Assembly: GCA_043778375.1 (NCBI GenBank)
Contig: JAYWGH010000030.1
Span: forward strand, 1 to 27,186
Source of the DNA: CAIVSN01 sp043778375
GTDB lineage: Bacteria; Patescibacteriota; Gracilibacteria; BD1-5; UBA2023
Reading direction: 5' to 3'
Length of the DNA stretch: 27,186 nucleotides
Shown: in pieces, positions 16,708-25,974 of the stretch
Numbering within the stretch: position 1 is the stretch's first letter
Layout of the letters: every line of letters starts with the position of its first letter
Made by a program: the position numbers and the translations under genes
Notes under the pieces: model-generated
What the model saw: the letters and a program-made list of their open reading frames with translations, nothing else
Databases searched by the model: none
What the model was told of the DNA's origin: nothing

Positions 16708-17931
16708 GTGAATATATACAAACATACAGCTACACAAGTACCCGCATTATTCAAGGCAAGTGTTTTAGAGCCTAAAGGGGCTAGAACTCATTCTAAAAAT
16801 AGAGATACTCTGCCACCCAACCAAATATGAACTCATGAAATATTTGGTGATTATGTAAGTGATAGGGTAAAGTGAAGAGTAGTTGAATTAATAGGAAGAA
16901 ATATTCATTTTTTTTCACAAGTAGATACTCACAGAGATCTCCTTAAGAAGTACTCAGTACAATTTCCTGATCTCACTCAAAAACTCGCCGAGATAGAAAC
17001 TTTTTATGCATGGGATCGAGCGAGCTACTATCATCTGAGTCGTCTCGTAGTTGCCTACATTTACTGTGCTGAAATCAATAGCTTTGAAAGTTGGAATTAT
17101 ATTGCGAGGCATACAGTATTTAAAGCATTAATATCTGAGTCTTCTATCCTCTATAGTGAGTTCAGCGACTATATAAAGTCAGCTGCTCGTGAGGCCCATA
17201 AAATAAATCGCCCATATAAGGATAGTGTGAACGCTAATAAAGAGTCCCAATGTACTTATATAGAAGATGAGTCCGAGCTCATCTTTCCAGAATTCTGACC
17301 CGCAAACCTTCCAACCCTATTTGAGCGAATTGCAGATAAGCCAGTAGAGGTTTCTGAGCTCACTTTTCGTAGAGATATCATTGAGCCCTTTATTGCTGAA
17401 ATATATAAGGATACTCCCGCTGGAAAACAAGCATATAAGGGTACTACCTGAAAATCAATGTACTTTACAGCACATGAATACTTAGATGCATTAAAGTCGA
17501 TGTTTACTGGAGAACCCGCCACAATGCTTCAACAGGTCAGAGACAACATAGATGATCCAAAAGATCTCAAAGAGAAACTCGCTGAATGAGTTTACGTATA
17601 CTCCAAGACTCTTTTTAACCAAGAAATAAGACTTGCCATGCAAATAACAAGACTCTGTTTTGTGCAAGATTATGTGTGAGTTCAGCGCCTTTGGCTCGGG
17701 TCTTGATTTGAAAAAAGAGATACACCTGAGCTCTATCTTATGAGGAATCTCTTTATCCTCCTTGCTTGAACTTTCGCGAATACTTCACCCTCACAACCAG
17801 GAAAGCTTAAAGGAGGTCACAAAGCTGCATACTTTAAAATTCTTGATTCGTTCAACCATTTTACAGAAAAGGATCTCCCTGAAGATCGTATTGGTATTAT
17901 ACACCAGCAAATTTCCGAACTCTCTGCATAG
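16708..17931 (+). CDS. unknown 407-aa protein
   Basis: 407 residues from a GTG start, with eight in-frame TGA codons and stop TAG at 17929-17931. The GTG is chosen because it is the first possible start after the promoter and the frame is well populated from there. The protein is soluble and mainly helical, rich in aromatic residues and His (for example AWDRASYYHLSRLVVAYIYC and FTAHEYLDALKSMF). No signal peptide, membrane helix or catalytic motif was recognised. Its last 35 bases overlap the 3' end of trpS on the other strand, so the two transcripts converge with no terminator between them. Confidence 0.65.
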
Positions 17932-18865
17932 TTTCATCGAGCCTCGCGTTCATCTTGAAAGCTCCCCGAACAAGCTCAGCCTCAATAAATCCAGGGTCAA
18001 GCACGAGTTTAGCTCGTAGCTCCCAGTATGGCCTCAGATAATCGATGAGTATTTCTAGAAGCTCAGCTTTCGCGTGACCATACCCATATCCCCCAGCGAG
18101 GTACTTGGCTCGTATCGACTCTCTGCGCACTTCAGGAGCAAAGTAGGCTATGAGCGCAAAAACGTTACAAGTGTTAGGATTTTTGGAATCCTCCACACCG
18201 AGTGAGTCGGTGACGATCGTAGATATCTTCTTTTTGAGAGATTTCTCATCTTCGAATACTCCGATAAAGTTGTTGTAGCTCTTGCTCATCTTGCGCCCAT
18301 CGAGTCCTGGGATCGTAGCGACTTCGGGCATGATATACTCAGTGGGTTCGACGAGAATACTCTCCCCATAAGTTTTATTAAAACTTCGTGCAATATCGCG
18401 TGCCATCTCGAGGTGCTGTCGCTGATCCTGGCCCACAGGCACGAGGTCGATCCCATATCCAAGTATATCAGCGCTCATGAGAATAGGATACTCAAACACC
18501 CCCATGTTAATATCAGAGTTTTTCGCCTCCGCATCCTTAAAGCTATGAGCGCGCAACATGAGCGAGAGTGGTGTAACATTCGAAAGAATCCAGCTGAGGA
18601 GGGGTATTCCTACAATATCTGATTGGCGAAATATAGTCACACCAGAATCTACTCCATACAGCGTAAGATACTCAAGTGCGAGCTCATGTGTCTGAGCTCG
18701 CAAAGTATTCCCATTTTTAACTGATGTGAGTGCATGAAGGTCAGCAATAAAACATGCAGAGTCATGGGTCTTTGCGAGCTCTTTAAATGGGAGCACTGCG
18801 CCAAGGAGATTGCCGAGGTGGAGCATCTCCCCTGTAGGCTTTAAACCCGTGATCATTTTTTTCAT
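17897..18865 (-). CDS. trpS: tryptophan--tRNA ligase
   Basis: 322 residues, typical for bacterial TrpRS, with no in-frame TGA. A class I synthetase: the HIGH-type motif is HLGN at residues 16-19 within PTGEMLHLGN, and the KMSKS loop is at 192-196 (GRKMSKSYNN). The GQDQRQHLEMARDIA segment near 145 is characteristic of TrpRS/TyrRS. The start is the ATG at 18865 (MKKMITGLKPTG); an earlier in-frame ATG at 18937 would add 24 residues with no family counterpart. The native enzyme must still place Trp only at UGG, since UGA is Gly here. Its 3' end overlaps the convergent gene at 16708. Confidence 0.96.
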   Translation of the reverse strand: MKKMITGLKPTGEMLHLGNLLGAVLPFKELAKTHDSACFIADLHALTSVKNGNTLRAQTHELALEYLTLYGVDSGVTIFRQSDIVGIPLLSWILSNVTPLSLMLRAHSFKDAEAKNSDINMGVFEYPILMSADILGYGIDLVPVGQDQRQHLEMARDIARSFNKTYGESILVEPTEYIMPEVATIPGLDGRKMSKSYNNFIGVFEDEKSLKKKISTIVTDSLGVEDSKNPNTCNVFALIAYFAPEVRRESIRAKYLAGGYGYGHAKAELLEILIDYLRPYWELRAKLVLDPGFIEAELVRGAFKMNARLDETMQRVRKFAGV

Positions 18866-18898
18866 GTAAGTATAGTATGGGAAGTTTTGTTTTTTCCA

Positions 18899-18925
18899 AG
18901 TATGATAGAATGTAGGGTAGTTCAA
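18899..18925 (-). promoter_or_regulatory. candidate trpS promoter
   Basis: On the minus strand TTGAAC (18925-18920) is followed after 15 bases by CATACT (18904-18899), giving a leader of about 27 bases. The -35 box directly abuts the -35 box of the divergent promoter at 18926. Confidence 0.4.
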
Positions 18926-18954
18926 TTGACAAATCACATGTTTACATATATTAA
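18926..18954 (+). promoter_or_regulatory. candidate promoter for the gene at 18960
   Basis: A consensus TTGACA (18926-18931) with TATTAA (18949-18954) at 17 bases, or TATATT (18947-18952) at 15 bases. Either would place the transcript start within a base or two of the ATG at 18960, a leaderless arrangement. Confidence 0.5.
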
Positions 18955-18959
18955 TCTAT

Positions 18960-21182
18960 ATGGCCATCTCGCATCAACAAGCTTTTAATACTCCAGATAC
19001 AGAAAAATGGCTCACGGATAATCTGTGCGCCCTCAGTAAATCTCTCAGCAAATATACACCTGATGCTCGTACTCCTCAAGATATCAGTAAGAAGTCTATA
19101 GATGTCTCAGGAGCATACAGAGAGATAGCATGGTTTTTTTACTTGGATACTCTGCAGTATACTCCGCCTGATGCGAAAGAGAATTTTATAAACTGAGAGT
19201 CATGAAGATTTGAAAACTGGATTCGCAACAGAGTACACCGTGAAATAGGAAAGTTTGAAGGGAGAGAATATGTCGAAAAAGTCGCGTCCCGCATGAAACG
19301 AATTCTTGAAAATCAAGAAAAAGAAAACTCATTTAATGCTGAACAAACTGGTAGCTCAATTGCTTTTACAGATGAGAGTGAATACTACTGAGACATAAAA
19401 ACAGCCCAGAAAAATTGAATCCTCACATGAATTATCTCAAGTGATCTAGCACACTTTGGAATCACTCTCTTAAACCGTTGCTTTAGTCTCTTAATAACTA
19501 TACACGAGCTCTACTCTCCTCGATCAAGTATTCCTATTGCGGTTTTAGATATAGAACAAGCAAAAGTATTAGCTAGAATTATACTCACTGGACTCAGATG
19601 AGCCGTCAATACATTTCTCAGCCTTCCAGAGAAAAATATAGGTCATCAGATATTTTTAAAGTGACTAGAATCTCTAAAGAAGCAGGCCTATATTGCTTCT
19701 AATGAAAATATAGGACATGCTACCGTATACAGAGCTATAGCAAGTATGTTTGGTCAGGCTACTGTAGGAACACTCTTTGAGTATTCTGAAACTTGAGAAA
19801 AATCTATTCCTCAGTGATACGGTTTATTCTGAGAATATAATGGAGAACTTTGAGATACCATAACATTTGACAACAATAGTGGCTGGGGTGCAACTATCCG
19901 TGGTAAAGTTGGGCTCATATACGATCAATGAGCTCTACAATACGCAACAATAACTGGGGCAAACATATGATCCGATGTAAAACTCCCCCAAGTAGCCACT
20001 CGTCAGTTACTCGACTCAACATTATATCGAGCTCAACTCTATGACTGTACTTCAGTCGGAGGAGGTTCTCTATGTGGGTTAGTAGGGTCTCAGATAACAG
20101 CATGTTTTAATACGCACGGGAGCTCAGTATATTGGTATATTCCTGTCCACTTTCAAGAGACTACAAGATTTATAATGAGTAATAATAACTCAGTACATAT
20201 AGGACAACTTGGGAGGGCTTCATTTGAGGAAGAGAGTGGAAAAACAAGTACTTTTATGCTCTCATGAAATAATATTTTTACAGCAACTGGCACAAAAACA
20301 CTCTCAAATACAGTCATCTTCATAGAAAATCCAGAAACATTTTCTTTAAATCTCTCAGAGGGGGCAGGAGAGTGACTAGTAATCATATCTCCCAAGCCCC
20401 TTGAGCCAGGAAAGGTAACCTCTAAAGATGGAACTATATTGCCCAAGATACTTTCCCCACAGGTTCAGGGCTTGAATCATGTAGATAATCTCAAGAAGAT
20501 TTCTCGAAATATGTATAAAAGATTCCCCTACATACGAGCAGAGTATCGTTCTATTTTTGAGCAGGTACAAAAGGATGTATTGAGTTTAAAGACACTTGCA
20601 ACAATAGCTCTCTCAAAAAATAGTACTCCTAAAATCGACGAGGATCTCATCTCAGTGTCTATAATATTCAGTCGCGTATCGGCCATAGAACAACAGAAAG
20701 TAATCCACCTACTTGAAGCAATCCTAGCAGAGGAAGCCGCTCTTGATGCTTCTGAGGAGGATAAAAAATCATGGGAAGATCGTACCGAAAAAGATTACAT
20801 AGCTATTGAGAAAGCTATCCAAAAACGACGTCTTTGAATACTTGAACAGATTATGCTGCGTACAAGAATCATTTCTCAAGAAGATCTAAACAGAGAGCTT
20901 CGAGACTTTTTTAACCCCTTTACACTCAGCTCAATAGAGCGAAATCCTATATGGAAAGTGTACTATGATAGTCTTACAGTAAATACCCGTCGACAGTTAC
21001 AAGAATATCTCATAATAGTTGCTCAAAATACCCTAAATAACAGTCGATATTGAGTAGATTGGCGGATATTTATAGCTACCTTCAATTTTCTACGAAGTAT
21101 GGAGCTCAATCTCCCAACACTTCTTTTCCCATCAAATCTCCTTTTTCAAAATACAATTCCAAGCAGAGAGATTATATCCTAA
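18960..21182 (+). CDS. unknown large protein, 740 residues
   Basis: 740 residues with 17 in-frame TGA codons, the most of any gene here; the frame is continuous from ATG 18960 to TAA 21180-21182. No signal peptide and no clear membrane helix; one moderately hydrophobic helix lies in the GITLLNRCFSLLITIHEL region near residue 165. The middle third (about 270-470) is rich in Gly, Thr, Ser and Asn and looks beta-strand-rich (ITFDNNSGWGATIRGKVGL, then ITACFNTHGSSVYWYIPVHF). The last 240 residues are charged and helical. So the layout is helical head, beta-rich core, helical tail. No family was recognised. It starts divergently from trpS and converges on topA. Confidence 0.68.
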
Positions 21183-21202
21183 ACTTGTGAGAGTACCGTA
21201 TT

Positions 21203-21216
21203 TGAGTCAACACTCA
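21203..21216. terminator. weak hairpin between convergent genes
   Basis: TGAGT (21203-21207), loop CAAC and ACTCA (21212-21216) lie in the 56-base gap between the 740-residue gene and topA. The stem is only 5 bp and the following GCTTTCT is a poor T run, so termination here is doubtful. Confidence 0.22.
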
Positions 21217-21238
21217 GCTTTCTAAAGATTGCAGAGTA

Positions 21239-23455
21239 TTATACCGCCTCCCCTTCTACTGCTACTTTTTTTGGGAGATTTTTTGCATTCTTACAGTCAG
21301 GATACTGATCACACGCGAGAAATGGGCCTCGTTTTGAGTTTTTTACGTGCATCACTCCCTTTTCACAGAGATCACACTTAGCTCCACCGTGCTCTGCCTC
21401 GAGGGGTGCGAGTTTTTGATCTGGGACTTTCCCGATCCACTTTACCTCAGGATAGAGAGACGACGCAAGAAATGGTCCAAATCGTCCAGTCTTTACTACA
21501 ATCACTCCTCCTGCTGGACATGGCTTTCATTCATGCTCAGCCTTTAGGGCACTGAGGTGCTCGTTTTCTCCTGGCTTCGTAATATTCTCAAGGAAATCAC
21601 AAGTTGGATACGCGTTACAGCCGATAAACTTTCAGGCTTTTCCAAACTTAAATACAAGCTCTCCCGTCTCACACTTTGGACATTTACGACCGACTTTTTC
21701 TTGGACCTTTCCTTTGATCTCTCCGACTTTGACGAGGTCTTTTTCAAACTTGGTATAAAATCTCTCGAGCATCTCAACCCAGCTGAGTTTCCCCTCGGAT
21801 ACCTCATCAAACTCCGCCTCGACTCGAGCAGTGAACTGATAATCCATCATATCATGGAAGTTTACCTCGAGAAAGTCATTCACCGTAAATGCAATATCTG
21901 TAGGATGGAGCTTTTTATCAATCTTCTCAACATATCCTCGCTCGGTGATCGTCTCGATAGTTGGCGCGTAAGTAGATGGTCGCCCGATCCCTTCGGCTTC
22001 TAGTTTTTTGACCAGTGCAGCCTCTGTATATCTCGCAGGTGGGCGAGTAAAAGACTGGAGTCCTCGCAGCATCTTCGTCGATATTTTCTCCCCTTCAGCT
22101 ATGGCTGGGAGAGCTTTACTATCCCCCTCTTCCTCATCGTCTGTTCCCTCGATGTAAAGCTTCATAAATCCTGCAAACTTTATCACCTCCCCCTTGGAGG
22201 TCCAGAGCTGTCCGTCTGCCTCAAGCGGGCTAAAACTATAGGTTGTTGTCTCAACAATGGCTTCTTTCATCTGAGATGCTATCGTGCGCTCCCAAATGAG
22301 CTTGTAAAGCCTGAGATCTGAACCCTCGAGTCCGATATTCTCAGGAGTTTTATCCATAGCACTCGGTCGTATCGCCTCATGCGCCTCTTGAGCATTCGCT
22401 TGCTTCGTCTTATATTTGCGACCACCTGGGACTGTATAGTCCGCTCCATAGGCCTTGTCTATGTATGATCTTGCCGCCTCGAGTGCGAGGTCAGAGAGAT
22501 GTACAGAGTCCGTTCGCATATAAGTAATGTGCCCATTTTGGTAGAGATTTTGCGCGATACTCATGGTCTGTTTGAGACCATACCCGAGCTTGCGGCTCGC
22601 CTCTTGCTGGAGGGTCGAGGTGGTAAAAGGAGCTCCAGGGGTGCGGATAGACTCGCGTTTGTCCGCCGCAGCGAGAGTAAAGGTGAGCGGAGCTTTGATC
22701 TCCGCGACCTTTGTATCGCGTTTGCTCATCCCATAGGCAAGTCCTCCTGTATCCACTCCAAGTCCTGCGACAAACTTTTCAAAGTCTTTTTGAGTTTTGA
22801 GCTTGGCGGCTTTGCCTGCGAGTTTTGCGAGCTCGAGTGTAAATGCTATCCCACCATGCTCAGCTGGTGCAATCACCGACCAAGATTCATCAGGATTGAA
22901 CGCCTGTATCTCTCGCTCGCGCTCGACGGTGAGCTTGACTGCTACTGACTGTACTCGTCCTGCTGAGAGGCCTGTTTTGATCTTTTGCCAGAGGACTGGA
23001 GACACTTTAAACCCTACGAGTCGATCAAGAATTCGTCGAGACTGTTGCGCGTTTACCAAGTCCATATCGATCTTGCCTGGCTTTGCAAAAGAGGCCTGGA
23101 TAGATGACTTGGTGATCTCGTTGTACTTTACTCGCTGCGAAGTGAGTGGATCAAGTCCAAGCGCCTCACACAAATGCCACCCAATCGCCTCTCACTCACG
23201 GTCCGGGTCGGTCGCGATAATGATATTGTCTGCGTCTTTGGCGAGCTTTTTGAGCTCGGTGACGGTTTTCTTTTTGTCCTCTGAGACGATATAAGTGGGC
23301 TTAAATCCATTTTCTATGTCGATCCCGAGATCTTTCTTTTCGAGGTCTCGAATATGCCCCATACACGCTCGTACCACATAATCAGCTCCGAGATATTTCT
23401 CGATAACTTTTCCTTTTGAGGGTGACTCTACGATAACGAGATTTTTGATGGACAT
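21239..23455 (-). CDS. topA: DNA topoisomerase I (type IA)
   Basis: 738 residues with three in-frame TGA codons. It relaxes negative supercoils by passing strands through a transient break. The Toprim domain opens with NLVIVESPSKGKVIEKYLG and contains DPDREGEAIGWH, where the Gly at residue 88 is encoded by TGA (23194-23192). The active-site tyrosine is about residue 312 in GHITYMRTDS; EAHEAIRP and GIGRPSTYAPTI follow as expected. Two four-cysteine zinc ribbons lie at the C-terminus (CPKC...CNAYPTC and CDLC...CDQYPDC). Between them a third unit keeps the fold pattern but only one Cys. The other TGA codons (21632-21634, 21527-21529) fall in this tail. Start ATG 23455 (MSIKNLVIVES) fits the family and is preceded by CTCCCT. 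Confidence 0.97.
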
Positions 23456-23551
23456 AGGGAGAATTTGCGAGATTTTGGCAGAGAATAGGGGCAACTGCAG
23501 ACTTTGTCAAAAGGAAGTCGGGAAAGACTACTTAGCGAGTGAGTATTTTTC

Positions 23552-23578
23552 TTGGTTTTTTGAGAGGTTATGTATACT
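23552..23578 (+). promoter_or_regulatory. candidate promoter of the pyrophosphatase operon
   Basis: TTGGTT (23552-23557), a 15-base spacer and TATACT (23573-23578). Transcription would start near 23585, giving a leader of about 17 bases. The -35 is weak but the -10 matches the box used before atpB and atpD. Confidence 0.45.
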
Positions 23579-23601
23579 CTTCCCTCTTATTTACACCATC
23601 T

Positions 23602-24186
23602 ATGGCTAATATCGACCACCCACCGAGTAAATTCATGCTCAATCTCCTCCACGCACTCCCTGCCTTTGCGGATGAGTCAAAGCTCCGCCTCAACGCGCTC
23701 ATAGAGCTCAACTCGATGACTATTAATAAATACGAATTTATTACTGAGTCGGGGCAGCTCAAGCTTGATCGTGTCGGATACTCGTCTCTCGCCTACCCAT
23801 TTGCCTATGGATCTATTCCTTGTACTTGGGATGAGGATGGAGACCCACTCGATATAGAGATCGTCGGGGTCACTGAGCCACTCGCACCAGGATGCCTCGT
23901 TGAGGCTCGTATTATCGGGATTATGACTTTTGATGATGGAGGAGAAATCGACGATAAAGTGATCGCTGTACTCGCAGATGACAAGCGCCAGGATCATATC
24001 ACGAGCTATACACAGCTCGGAGCCCACTGGGAAAAAGAAACTACCTACTATTGGGAGCACTATAAGGACCTAAAAAAGCCTGGGACTTGCAAAGTTGGAG
24101 GATTTTATGGACCTGAAGAAGCCGTACGAATCATCAAGGAGTGTGAAGTGAGATATAACGAAGTATATCGATCCAAGGTGATCTAG
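23602..24186 (+). CDS. ppa: inorganic pyrophosphatase, family I
   Basis: 194 residues, normal for soluble family I enzymes, which split PPi into phosphate and so drive tRNA charging and nucleic acid synthesis. The signature DGDPLDI lies near residues 79-85 within DEDGDPLDIEIVG. The substrate-site segment KYEFITESGQLKLDR (43-57) and YPFAYGSIPCT (65-75) match the family. No in-frame TGA. The start was set at ATG 23602 (MANIDHPP) because upstream in-frame residues overlap the promoter and do not resemble the family. The second NUDIX gene starts one base after its TAG. Confidence 0.96.
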   Translation: MANIDHPPSKFMLNLLHALPAFADESKLRLNALIELNSMTINKYEFITESGQLKLDRVGYSSLAYPFAYGSIPCTWDEDGDPLDIEIVGVTEPLAPGCLVEARIIGIMTFDDGGEIDDKVIAVLADDKRQDHITSYTQLGAHWEKETTYYWEHYKDLKKPGTCKVGGFYGPEEAVRIIKECEVRYNEVYRSKVI

Positions 24187-24187
24187 T

Positions 24188-24757
24188 ATGGCACCCGTCA
24201 TCCCCACAGGTCACGAAAATATCCTCGCAGCAGGCAAAATGCTCGAACTTGTGCAATTTGAAGTTGATATCGCGGGAAAGAAAAAGACTTTCGAGACTGC
24301 TCGCAGAGCTCCCGGTGTACGACTCATATTTGAGCGAGATGGTAAAATCCTCCTCTCTCGTGAGTACAGACGGGAAATCGCGAGTTATGATTACCGACTT
24401 CCTGGAGGTAAAGTATTTGATACTCTCACAGAGTTTAAGGCGTTTGAAGGTGACATAGCAGTAGCAGCTCGCGAGTGAGCTGGGAGAGAAGCCCTCGAAG
24501 AATGTGGAATCATCATACAGAATACCACTCTCTTCGCAGTATCAAAATGTGGGGCAAGTGTCGAGTGGGATCTCTACTACTATCTGGTGCACGATTTTGT
24601 TGAGACTGGCGCTACTGATCTCGATGACGAGGGGGAATCTGATCTCACTACTGCGTGGTATACGATCTCAGAGATCAAGACAAAGATCCGCAACGGTGAG
24701 ATGTCCGAAGATCGAAGTGTGGGGGTGTTATTTCGGTATTTTTTGAGTCAGGAGTAA
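24188..24757 (+). CDS. NUDIX hydrolase, ADP-ribose/sugar-nucleotide type
   Basis: 189 residues with one TGA (24476-24478). The fold is of the ADP-ribose pyrophosphatase kind: a VRLIFERDGKILLSREYRREI strand pair, LPGGKV, then the helix with REALEECGI, which supplies the REUxEExGU part of the NUDIX box. The distance from GGK to REALEE is longer than usual, and the box Glu normally seven residues before Arg is replaced, as in some UDP-sugar or ADP-sugar NUDIX enzymes. Substrate cannot be told. It begins one base after ppa and is surely co-transcribed. Confidence 0.85.
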
Positions 24758-24775
24758 AACTCTCAAATACTCTTT

Positions 24776-25873
24776 CTAGTCCCAGCGTCTCGGTCCACTA
24801 TAATTGCCTGGTCGAGTCACTCCCCCAATATCCCATAAATGTCTTTGTCAGTCTCTGTTTGTGAGTGAGAGAGCAAAAAGTCCAAATGCTCTTACTTTTT
24901 TCAAATCTACTACTTTGTTTGAAGATGTATACATTTCGTTAAATGAGTCTAAAAACCTATCACAGGTTCTTTTTGATTCCTCATTGAGTAATTGTTCTCA
25001 CACTGCCATAGTCGCCCCCTGAAGTGAAAAAGTATAAATAGGTGAATTTCGCCAGAAGTCACCCCCTCCGTGTTCCATATTGTTAAAAATAGAAGCGACA
25101 ACGGTAGCAGGGACAATCCTCACACTTGCACTAATATCAGGAGACCTTTGTTCAAAAAGAGAGTGTAAATACATCATTACTGATACATAAGTATCTCATG
25201 CTTCGTATAGAAAGTTTTTACGATTCCCAACAAGCTCACAAGCAACAAGATTTGGAATTCAATACTCACTCAATAGACAGTTGAGAAAGTCTCTATCCTC
25301 TAGATTTCAGAGCTGGTAGTGTATATTTTGCATTCCAAGCTGTCAGAGAGTTTGCTCGGCTACAGAAAGCTCAAAAGAATTACAATCAACAGCAATTATT
25401 TTTGGGAGTGTATTACATACTCCATGATACATATCTCGCTCTGATCGCAGTCTCATACCAGCTGCTAATATGCCACTCCCTGTTCCTAGGTCAAACCAAG
25501 GGGCTTCATCATTAGGTGCTAAGTCCTCTCGCATGATCGCGTCCAAAAGCTCCGCAGTAGCGTGTGGATCCATGATCATTCGTGCACCATAATCTTTTGC
25601 TCACTTTTCTTTTAAAAATCATACAATTTTATCTCAATTCCAAGTCAGAGTTGTTTTTACTTGTACTTTTACTTTTTCAATATTTCTGCGAGTACATATT
25701 TCTAAAAAAAATGTGGCATAAAGATTACTAAACTCTACCCACTCTTTAAGAGTTGGAGGAGTAGAGCTTTGGATACAGCTGAGTATCCATTTTTTTAGAT
25801 CAATGGTAGATTGTAAATCACTGAGCTCTGTAGTTTCTCAGACACTCTGCAATTGAGTATTTGTACTATTCAA
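24776..25873 (-). CDS. class I SAM-dependent methyltransferase, start uncertain
   Basis: About 365 residues from a TTG at 25873, with ten in-frame TGA codons; stop TAG at 24778-24776. There is no ATG between the upstream stop (25891-25889) and the internal RMIM at about residue 98, so a non-ATG start is needed; TTG at 25852 is the main alternative. Motif I is clear: WFDLGTGSGILAAG near residue 127, followed by a motif II acidic residue in KIIAVDCNSFELS. A likely motif IV is IPNLVACELVGN. The C-terminus ends in VTRPGNYSGPRRWD. The N-terminal 95 residues are helical. Target (protein, RNA or small molecule) is unknown. It converges on the NUDIX gene with only 18 bases between them. Confidence 0.7.
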
Positions 25874-25874
25874 A

Positions 25875-25903
25875 AATATAAAAAAAATTTAGTCTAGTAA
25901 CAA
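25875..25903 (-). promoter_or_regulatory. candidate promoter of the methyltransferase gene
   Basis: On the minus strand TTGTTA (25903-25898), a 17-base spacer and TATATT (25880-25875). Transcription would start near 25868, which favours the TTG at 25852 over that at 25873 as the start codon. Confidence 0.4.
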
Positions 25904-25974
25904 GAACAAAATTTGCAAGATGTTTTTCAGAACAACCTATTTTGCATACACTCCTATTTAATTTACCGTCAAGT

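Noticed and set aside
22797..23294. Plus-strand open frame opposite topA.
   Set aside because: Ser/Arg-rich antisense shadow of a highly conserved gene.
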